DNA from: G020354085 sp964629975
GTDB lineage: Bacteria; Pseudomonadota; Gammaproteobacteria; Acidiferrobacterales; Sulfurifustaceae
Length of the DNA stretch: 21,247 bases
Assembly: GCA_964629975.1 (NCBI GenBank)
Contig: CAZVUN010000037.1
Span: 1-21,247 of the forward strand
Direction of reading: 5' to 3'
Position numbers and translations under genes: made by a program. This document shows, piece by piece, positions 1 through 5,321 of the stretch; the first letter of the stretch is position 1, and each line of letters starts with the position of its first letter. A model generated the notes under the pieces. That model searched no databases, was not told the origin of the DNA, and saw only the letters and a program-made list of their open reading frames with translations.

Positions 1-33
1 TCAGGTTAAACTTCCGAACAGACGAGGCGACAA

Positions 34-645
34 CTATCCTGACAGCGGGGGCCAGTCGTGGCCGATGTGGTCAAAACATCCCTTGATATCGCCTTCGAGA
101 AACCATTGGGCGGAGTCCTTTCGGCGCAGCGCATTGAAGCATTGCTCGATGGCATCCACCGTGGCTCGTTCGGGGCGAAAACCGTAGGAGTTGGGGTCCG
201 CCGTGGTCTCCGCGACGGGCTCCAGCGCCAGCAGGTAGGGCGCCTGCATGGCTCTATCGCGCATCGTGGGGATGCCAAGCGGCCGTTTTCCCCCTTTGGC
301 TTTCGGGATGTGAACACGCCGTAAGGGCTGCGGACGATAGCCCTTCGCTTGAAGCGAGCATATCGCCGCCCATTTGGTGTCGGGCGTAGACCAAGTTTCT
401 CCATCTACGCCAGGCGTCTTACGACCCTGGTTCTCGGTAACCCGACGAACGGCGACTGCCTTGCTGCTCGTCGAACGGGTCAACAACTTTTGCAGGCGTT
501 TAACCTTGCGCCAGTCGTCTTCCCGAACCGCCTTCGCTATACGAGTCTGTAACCTTCTGACTGCTCTGTGCGCCGCTGACCACTCGATGAAGTGCCAGCC
601 TTGCCAAGTAGCGGAGGCGACATCGCCTTGATTGCTTGCGTCCAT
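34..645 (-). pseudogene. ltrA: Group II intron reverse transcriptase/maturase, truncated remnant
   Basis: This is the N-terminal half of a group II intron-encoded reverse transcriptase (LtrA type). The 203 residues include the family's typical runs RRVTENQGRKTPGVDG, RRVHIPKAKGGKRPLGIPTM, SYGFRPERATVDAIEQCF and LEGDIKGCFDHI, the last carrying the first catalytic Asp. The protein then ends as HDWPPLSG-stop, so the YADD active site, the thumb, the maturase X domain and any endonuclease domain are absent. None of the three minus-strand frames in the last 60 bases resumes the family sequence. I start it at ATG 645, which has GGAGG at good spacing; an open frame runs further up but only through the tRNA. 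It begins 14 bases after the tRNA CCA, so the roughly half-kilobase ribozyme part expected 5' of such an ORF is also missing. It is best read as a dead fragment left by deletion, though the window edge hides what lies beyond. Confidence 0.85.
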
Positions 646-659
646 ATCAGCCTCCGATA

Positions 660-733
660 TGGAGCGGGTGATGGGAATCGAACCCACGTCATCAGCTTGG
701 GAAGCTGAGGTTCTACCATTGAACTACACCCGC
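660..733 (-). tRNA. tRNA-Gly (anticodon CCC)
   Basis: Read on the minus strand this gives a full cloverleaf. The acceptor stem is GCGGGTG/CACCCGC. The anticodon stem TCAGC/GCTGA encloses the loop TTCCCAA, which gives anticodon CCC for GGG codons. The T-loop is TTCGATT, the discriminator base is U, and CCA is encoded at the 3' end (662-660). It closely resembles the E. coli glyU type. The gene is intact, which shows that the reverse transcriptase remnant downstream did not disrupt it. Bases 734-867 upstream, towards thiS, show no other clear gene. Confidence 0.95.
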
Positions 734-867
734 GAAGGTCGGCTGGCGGCCGCATCGCCGCTGCGCTGGGCAGGGGTGCGGCCGTGGCTTTACAATGGCC
801 GGGTGATTCTAACCCGTTTCGCGGTCATGTACAGGGACGAGTCGGCCGGCGGCCGCCCGGAGCGGCG

Positions 868-1077
868 GTGAAGATTATCCTCAACGGCGAGGAGCGCGAG
901 TTCCCGCGGCCCCTGACGGTGGCGCAGCTGCTGGCCGAGCTTGGACTCGGCGAGCGGCGCGTGGCGGTGGAGGTCAACCGCGAGATCGTGCCGCGCGGGC
1001 GGCACGCCGAATTCGCGCTCAAAGACAAAGATCGCGTCGAGGTGGTGCGCGCGATCGGAGGTGGCACATGGCAGTAA
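868..1077 (+). CDS. thiS: Sulfur carrier protein ThiS with a 3-residue C-terminal tail
   Basis: ThiS is the small ubiquitin-fold protein that carries sulfur as a C-terminal thiocarboxylate to thiazole synthase ThiG. The 69-residue product starts MKIILNGEER and contains the usual VAVEVNREIVPR and DRVEVVRAIGGG segments. I chose GTG 868, preceded by GGAG, because it gives the family's normal N-terminus; upstream extensions add nonsense sequence. The oddity is at the end: ThiS normally stops at the diglycine, whose last Gly is adenylated, but here the frame continues TWQ after GGG (residues 64-66). The tail arises where the end of thiS overlaps the thiG start by 10 bases, and the GGAGGT coding the glycines also serves as the thiG ribosome binding site. 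Either the tail is removed or the protein needs a processing step. Confidence 0.9.
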   Translation: MKIILNGEEREFPRPLTVAQLLAELGLGERRVAVEVNREIVPRGRHAEFALKDKDRVEVVRAIGGGTWQ

Positions 1078-1883
1078 CCGCAGAAACCCTCAAGACGCCG
1101 CTGCACGATCCGCTGGTGATTGCCGGGCGCAGTTATCGCTCGCGCCTGCTGGTCGGCACGGGCAAGTACAAGGATCTGGAGGAGACGCGCCGGGCGGTCG
1201 AGGCGAGCGGGGCGGAGATCATCACGGTCGCGATCCGCCGCACCAACATCGGCCAGAACCCCAACGAGCCCAATCTGCTCGAGGTGCTGCCACCCTCGAA
1301 GTACACCTACCTGCCCAATACCGCCGGCTGCTACAACGTGGCGGACGCGGTGCGCACCTGCCGCCTGGCGCGCGAGCTGCTCGACGGCCACGACCTGGTG
1401 AAGCTCGAGGTGCTGGGCGACGAGAAGACCCTCTACCCGGACATCCCCCAGACGTTGGAGGCGGCCGAGATCCTTATTAAGGAGGGCTTCAAGGTCATGG
1501 TCTACACCAGTGACGATCCGATCATCGCCCGGCGCCTCGAGGACATGGGCTGTGTCGCGGTCATGCCGCTCGCCGCGCCGATCGGCTCGGGCCTCGGCAT
1601 CCGCAATCCCTACAACATCCGCTTCATTGTCGAGGCGGCCAAGGTGCCGATCCTGGTCGATGCCGGCGTCGGCACCGCCTCCGATGCCGCCATCGCCATG
1701 GAGCTCGGCTGCGACGGCGTGCTCATGAACACCGCCATCGCCGCCGCGCAGAATCCGGTGCTGATGGCGAGCGCCATGCGCAAGGCGATCGAGGCCGGGC
1801 GCGAGGCCTTTCTGGCCGGGCGCATGCCGCGCAAGCAGTACGGCTCGCCGAGCTCCCCGCTGGGCGGCACGTTTTTCTCCTAG
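1068..1883 (+). CDS. thiG: Thiazole synthase
   Basis: ThiG condenses 1-deoxy-D-xylulose 5-phosphate, dehydroglycine and the sulfur on ThiS into the thiazole phosphate half of thiamine, in the cytosol. The 271 residues form a TIM barrel of normal family length. Visible landmarks are RSRLLVGTGKY near residue 25, TVAIRRTNIG near 53, LVKLEVLGD with the expected Schiff-base lysine at K112, MPLAAPIGSGLGI, and VDAGVGTASDAA. The ATG lies within the end of thiS, behind GGAGGTG at 5-6 bases, so the two are translationally coupled. trmB follows after 67 bases on the same strand. No thiamine pyrophosphate riboswitch is recognisable upstream of thiS. Confidence 0.97.
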   Translation: MAVTAETLKTPLHDPLVIAGRSYRSRLLVGTGKYKDLEETRRAVEASGAEIITVAIRRTNIGQNPNEPNLLEVLPPSKYTYLPNTAGCYNVADAVRTCRLARELLDGHDLVKLEVLGDEKTLYPDIPQTLEAAEILIKEGFKVMVYTSDDPIIARRLEDMGCVAVMPLAAPIGSGLGIRNPYNIRFIVEAAKVPILVDAGVGTASDAAIAMELGCDGVLMNTAIAAAQNPVLMASAMRKAIEAGREAFLAGRMPRKQYGSPSSPLGGTFFS

Positions 1884-1950
1884 GCGCCGTGACGCCAGCG
1901 GTTGCCGGCGCGTTCGTGCGTGCGGTGACGGTCGGCGGCAGGTTGCGTTC

Positions 1951-2640
1951 ATGAGCGATTCGAGCGCGCCGCCTCGGCCGATCCGCAGCTTCGTGCGCCG
2001 CGAGGGGCGCATGACCGAGGCGCAGCGCCGCGCGCTGATCGAGCTGTGGCCGCGCTACGGCGTCGAGCCGACGGACACGCCACTCGATGTGCGCGCCGTG
2101 TTCGGGCGCGTCGCACCGCTGCATCTCGACATCGGTTTCGGCAACGGCGAGACGCTGCTCGCGATGGCGGCGGCGCATCCGCACATCGACTATCTCGGTG
2201 TTGAGGTGCATCGCCCCGGTGTCGGCAGCCTGTTGCGGCGCCTCGCGAGCGAGGATTTGCGCAACGTGCGGATCGTAACCCGGGACGCGTGCGAGGTGCT
2301 GTTGCACATGATCCCGGACGCGGCGCTGGCCGCCGTGTACCTGTTCTTTCCCGACCCCTGGCCGAAGACGCGGCATCACAAGCGTCGGCTGGTGCAGCCG
2401 GCATTCGCCGCGCTGGTGGCGCGCAAGCTCGCCCCCGGCGGGGTGTTCCACCTCGCGACCGACTGGGCCGACTACGCCGCGCACATGCTCACGGTGCTGT
2501 CGCACTGTGCCGGTCTCGAAAACACCGCCGGCGGCGGTTACGCCGCGCGCGGTGAGCGCCCGCCGAGCAAGTACGAACGCCGCGGTGCGCGCCTCGGACA
2601 CGGCGTGTGGGACCTCGTGTTCCGCCGCACCGCCGCGTGA
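1951..2640 (+). CDS. trmB: tRNA (guanine-N7-)-methyltransferase
   Basis: TrmB uses S-adenosylmethionine to make 7-methylguanosine at position 46 of tRNA variable loops. The 229-residue protein has the family signatures in order: IRSFVRREGRMT (11-22), the SAM-binding motif LDIGFGNGE (59-67), YLGVEVHRPGVG, LFFPDPWPKTRHHKRRLV (131-148), ATDW, and the C-terminal SKYERRG...GHGVWDL. The length is typical of proteobacterial TrmB. It lies 67 bases after thiG and its TGA overlaps the GTG start of the next exporter gene, so a shared transcript is likely. The order thiS-thiG-trmB is common in gammaproteobacteria. Confidence 0.97.
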   Translation: MSDSSAPPRPIRSFVRREGRMTEAQRRALIELWPRYGVEPTDTPLDVRAVFGRVAPLHLDIGFGNGETLLAMAAAHPHIDYLGVEVHRPGVGSLLRRLASEDLRNVRIVTRDACEVLLHMIPDAALAAVYLFFPDPWPKTRHHKRRLVQPAFAALVARKLAPGGVFHLATDWADYAAHMLTVLSHCAGLENTAGGGYAARGERPPSKYERRGARLGHGVWDLVFRRTAA

Positions 2641-3566
2641 GCCACGCCCCTGCGCGCTGGGTGCTGCTGGCGCCGGCGGCGTTCGTGCTGCTGTGGAGCA
2701 CGGGCTTCATCGGCGCCAAGTTCGGCCTGCCGTATGCCGAGCCGCTCACCTTTCTGCTGTGGCGCTTCGTGCTGGTGACGGCACTGCTGCTGGCCGTGGC
2801 GTGGGTGACCCGCGCGCCGTGGCCGGCGACGCCCGTGGCGGTGGGGCATATCGCGGTGGCCGGGCTGCTCCTGCACGCGGGTTATCTGGCCGGCGTGTTC
2901 GGCGCCATCCATCACGGCGTGTCGGCCGGCGTGGTGGCGCTGATCGCCGGACTGCAACCGATCCTGACGGCGCTCGCGGCCGGACCGTTGCTCGGCGAGC
3001 GCGTGCGCGCGCGCCAGTGGCTGGGGCTCATACTCGGCCTCGCCGGCGTGGTGCTGGTGGTGCAGGAGCGTGTGCGCTTCGGCAGCGGCAGTGCCCTTGG
3101 CTACGCGCTCGCCGTCATGGCGCTCGCCGCGATCAGCGCCGGTACGCTCTACCAGAAGCGTTTCTGCAGCCACATGGATCTGCGCAGCGGCGGCGCGATC
3201 CAGTTTGCGGCCGCGGCACTCGCCATGGCGGCGATCGCGCCGTTCACCGAGTCCATGGTCGTGCACTGGACGCCGGCGTTCCTGTTCGCGCTCGGCTGGC
3301 TGGTGCTGGTGCTGTCGGTTGGCGCCATTGCGCTGCTTTACCTCCTCATCCGCCGTGGCGAGGCGGCGCGCGTGTCGAGCCTGTTCTACCTGGTGCCGCC
3401 GACCACCGCGCTCATGGCCTGCGCGATGTTCGATGAACGCCTGACCGCGCTGGCGCTCGCCGGCATGGCCGTGACGGTGGTGGGCGTGGCGCTGGTGGTG
3501 ACGGCGCCCGGCCGCGTGTCCGCTAGTCGCGGCGGCGGATCAGCGCGTCCTTCTCCCGGCGGGTGA
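2637..3566 (+). CDS. EamA-family (DMT superfamily) transporter
   Basis: This is a 309-residue inner-membrane protein of the drug/metabolite transporter superfamily, with about ten hydrophobic segments arranged as two EamA repeats. Family marks include LLWSTGFIGAKFGLPYAEPLTFLLWRF near the start and the mid-protein QPILTALAAGPLLGERV. The substrate cannot be told from sequence; relatives export amino acids, nucleosides or small metabolites. The GTG at 2637 overlaps the trmB stop as GTGA and sits just before the first membrane segment, so it is preferred over the longer frame from 2607. The last 44 bases overlap the end of the convergent GIY-YIG gene, and the C-terminal Gly/Ser/Pro tail is that overlap read in the other direction. 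Confidence 0.88.
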   Translation: MSHAPARWVLLAPAAFVLLWSTGFIGAKFGLPYAEPLTFLLWRFVLVTALLLAVAWVTRAPWPATPVAVGHIAVAGLLLHAGYLAGVFGAIHHGVSAGVVALIAGLQPILTALAAGPLLGERVRARQWLGLILGLAGVVLVVQERVRFGSGSALGYALAVMALAAISAGTLYQKRFCSHMDLRSGGAIQFAAAALAMAAIAPFTESMVVHWTPAFLFALGWLVLVLSVGAIALLYLLIRRGEAARVSSLFYLVPPTTALMACAMFDERLTALALAGMAVTVVGVALVVTAPGRVSASRGGGSARPSPGG

Positions 3567-3816
3567 GCAGCTTCACGGCCCATTCGCGCGCCAGGGCCTG
3601 CGCGCGATCGGCCACCGGCTCGCAGTAGCGCAGCGTCACCGGGCGGCGACTGCGCGTGTAGCGCGCGGCGGTGCCGGCATTGTGCTCGGCGAGGCGGCGC
3701 GCGAGGTCGTTGGTGATGCCGGTGTAATACGAACCGTCGCGGCACTCGACGATGTAGACCACCCACGCCGCGGCGGTGTCCTGTGCGGCCGCGGGGGGGC
3801 GGGCGGCTTCGGGCAT
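3523..3816 (-). CDS. GIY-YIG nuclease-like protein (YhbQ type)
   Basis: This is a small single-domain GIY-YIG protein of 97 residues. The domain runs from about residue 18 to the end: WVVYIVECRDGSYYTGITND carries the VYI and YTG halves of the signature, followed by the conserved Arg (R40) in LARRLAEHN and the metal-binding Glu position in REWAVK (E78). It ends in KLLTRREKDALI, typical of the YhbQ/UPF0213 group, whose members are proposed DNA-repair or structure-specific nucleases. I start at ATG 3816; upstream codons in the same frame lie inside the SirB1-like gene and are not family sequence. The start has no good ribosome binding site and lies 14 bases after the upstream stop, so translation may be coupled. 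The 3' end overlaps the convergent exporter gene by 44 bases. Confidence 0.85.
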   Translation of the reverse strand: MPEAARPPAAAQDTAAAWVVYIVECRDGSYYTGITNDLARRLAEHNAGTAARYTRSRRPVTLRYCEPVADRAQALAREWAVKLLTRREKDALIRRRD

Positions 3817-3830
3817 GGGTGCCGCGGCGC

Positions 3831-4676
3831 TCAGTTCAGGCGCGCGACCCGTGGTTCGAGCTCGACCAGCCGCCGGTGGATGTCGATGGCATCGGCGGCT
3901 CCCGGTTCGAGGCGCAGGTAGGCGGCGTAATCCGCGCACGCGGCGCGGAAACATTCGAGCTTCTCGTAGAGCTCACCGCGATCGCGCACGTCGGTTGCGA
4001 CGTGGGGCGCGATCAGCAGCATGCGGTTGACGATGGCGAGCGCCTTGTCCCAGCGTCGTTGCTTCTGGTAGATGGCCTTCAGATTGCGCAGCATGCGCAC
4101 CAGGATGTCCTTGTGGTCGGCGCTGGTGAGCAGGCGTGGCAGCTCCGCCGCCGGGGGGGCGGGTTGCCCGTAGGTTTCCTCCAGCCGGTGGAGCAGGTCC
4201 TCCTCGCTCACCGGGATGCCGCCGGCGAACGGATCGAGCACCAGCTCGCCGTGGTCGGTGGTGAATTTCACCAGGAAGTGACCGGGGAACGACACCCCCT
4301 CGAGCGCCAATCCCACGCGCCGGCCGATCTCGATGTACAGGATCGACAGCGTGATCGGGATGCCGAGCTTGCGATCGAGCACCTCGTTCAAAAAGCTGTT
4401 GCGCGGGTCGTAGTAGTCGGTGGTGTTGCCGACGAAACCCTGCTCGTCGAACAGGAAGGCATTGAGCGCGAGGATCGCCTCCTCGACCGCCGGTTGGGGC
4501 GGCAGGCGTGCGCGCAGCTCGCGCCCCAGTGCGTCGAGGCGCTGCAGGTAGGCGTCCACGTCGAGCGCCGGGTACTCGTCCTTGGCGAGCAGCAGCGCGG
4601 CCTCGGCCAGATCGAAGTCGTGGTCGGCGCCCGCGATCAGGCGCTGCAACCGGTCGGTGTCGGTGGGGGATGGCAC
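3831..4676 (-). CDS. SirB1/transglutaminase-like TPR protein
   Basis: This 281-residue protein belongs to the SirB1 family (transglutaminase-like core 2 followed by TPR helices), similar in length to E. coli SirB1. The core signature DPRNSFLNEVLDRKLGIP lies at about 90-107, followed by LSILYIEIGRRVGL, PGHFLVK (131-137) and LDPFAGG. The C-terminal third (about 185-280) is helical, with TPR-like repeats NLKAIYQKQRRWDKALAIVNRML and CADYAAYLRLEPGA. The usual transglutaminase Cys is not present in the core, as is normal for this family, so it is probably a binding or regulatory protein. The biochemical role is not established. GTG 4676 gives the family N-terminus; the longer upstream frame is low-complexity. 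The moaD-like gene lies 166 bases upstream on the same strand. Confidence 0.85.
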   Translation of the reverse strand: MPSPTDTDRLQRLIAGADHDFDLAEAALLLAKDEYPALDVDAYLQRLDALGRELRARLPPQPAVEEAILALNAFLFDEQGFVGNTTDYYDPRNSFLNEVLDRKLGIPITLSILYIEIGRRVGLALEGVSFPGHFLVKFTTDHGELVLDPFAGGIPVSEEDLLHRLEETYGQPAPPAAELPRLLTSADHKDILVRMLRNLKAIYQKQRRWDKALAIVNRMLLIAPHVATDVRDRGELYEKLECFRAACADYAAYLRLEPGAADAIDIHRRLVELEPRVARLN

Positions 4677-4708
4677 GTCGTCGCTCGCCCGGGGGTTACT
4701 GGAAGGTA

Positions 4709-4717
4709 AGCATAGCA
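4709..4717 (-). promoter_or_regulatory. Possible extended -10 promoter for the SirB1-like gene
   Basis: On the minus strand TGCTATGCT reads as an extended -10 (TG-N-TATGCT) about 33 bases before GTG 4676. No -35 hexamer is visible at the right distance. This is the only AT-containing patch in the 166-base gap between the moaD-like gene and this one. Confidence 0.35.
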
Positions 4718-4842
4718 GAGCACGCCGAACCGACCGGGCGCGCGCATCTGCGAAAAGCGTGCCGCCCCTCGCGGCCGCATCGGGAGATGCCTGCCGACCT
4801 TCCCGCCACCCGGGGAAGGCGGCAGCGGGCGAAGGACATGCG

Positions 4843-5088
4843 TCAGGGCAGCGTCGACAGCAGGCCGATCTCCTGCGCGTCACCGATCGCCGTGTCGAGG
4901 GTGGCGAGCTGGCGATTGACCATGACGCGCACCGCGTCGTCGGCGAGCGCGCGCTGCCACTGCGGCCCGCGGGCGCGCAGTACTGCCAGCAGGGCGCGCA
5001 CGTCCGTCACCTCGGCGGGCAGCGCGAGGTCTTCGGAGGTCTTGCCGACATGCTCGGCGAGCTGCGCGAAGTACAGGATCCTGGCCAT
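4843..5088 (-). CDS. moaD: MoaD-like ubiquitin-fold protein lacking the C-terminal diglycine
   Basis: The 81-residue product matches the small subunit of molybdopterin synthase: MARILYFAQLAEHVGKTSED at the N-terminus, PAEVTDVRALLAVLRARG in the middle, VMVNRQLATLDTAIGDAQEI near the end. MoaD proteins end in a Gly-Gly that is converted to a thiocarboxylate. Here the frame stops directly after GLLSTLP with TGA, and no Gly-Gly follows in frame; the next plausible residues would be the missing GG. With no moaE, moaA or moeB in the window, its partner is unknown. It may be a recently damaged MoaD or one moved to another role. The start is ATG 5088: the sequence before it has no ribosome binding site, but a sigma-70-like promoter lies so close that the message may be nearly leaderless. 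Confidence 0.75.
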   Translation of the reverse strand: MARILYFAQLAEHVGKTSEDLALPAEVTDVRALLAVLRARGPQWQRALADDAVRVMVNRQLATLDTAIGDAQEIGLLSTLP

Positions 5089-5096
5089 CGGCGGGT

Positions 5097-5125
5097 TTAA
5101 TAGCGGAAACCCTGGGCCCTGGCAA
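5097..5125 (-). promoter_or_regulatory. Sigma-70-type promoter for the MoaD-like gene
   Basis: Minus strand TTGCCA (5125-5120), 17-base spacer, TATTAA (5102-5097). The -35 matches 5 of 6 and the -10 matches 4 of 6 of the consensus. Expected transcription start is near 5090, about two bases before the ATG at 5088, which fits the lack of a ribosome binding site. Confidence 0.5.
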
Positions 5126-5221
5126 TGCGCCGGGCGGCGGTATGCGCCGCTATGCGTCAGCAAGTGCGCGTTCACGTTGCCGACCACCGCGGTCTTTCCT
5201 CGCTGCAACAGGCACATAGCC

Positions 5222-5238
5222 TTGGCACGGACCCTGCA
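5222..5238 (+). promoter_or_regulatory. Sigma-54 (-24/-12) promoter for the GGDEF-EAL gene
   Basis: The sequence is TTGGCACG-GACC-CTGCA. It matches the RpoN consensus TGGCACG-N4-TTGC at every position but one, with GG at 5224-5225 and GC at 5236-5237, exactly 12 bases apart. Transcription would start near 5249, leaving a leader of about 73 bases before GTG 5322. Sigma-54 promoters need an NtrC-type activator; one is encoded at 17171. Confidence 0.7.
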
Positions 5239-5321
5239 GCGAGCCTCAGGCTTAATGGGCGGCGCGCCGCGGATGCGGCCGCCATGCCGTTCGTCTGCGT
5301 GCCAGGGAGGCCGGAGCCGTT

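Noticed and set aside
646..687. Longer reverse transcriptase start reading MGSIPITRS
   Set aside because: These codons are the tRNA-Gly 3' half read through; the ribosome binding site and family sequence support ATG 645.
734..867. Possible thiamine pyrophosphate riboswitch ahead of thiS
   Set aside because: The conserved CTGAGA and ACC...GAACCTGA-like THI-box pieces are not present. Only a short CGGGT/ACCCG hairpin (800-816) and an isolated TACAAT (791-796) without a -35 were found.
825..2012. Long minus-strand open frame opposite thiS-thiG
   Set aside because: It is a GC-rich shadow of genes with clear families; composition is Arg/His/Ala-rich and matches no family. The same holds for 5328-6689, 6735-8051, 15408-16685, 17786-18892 and 19395-20747.
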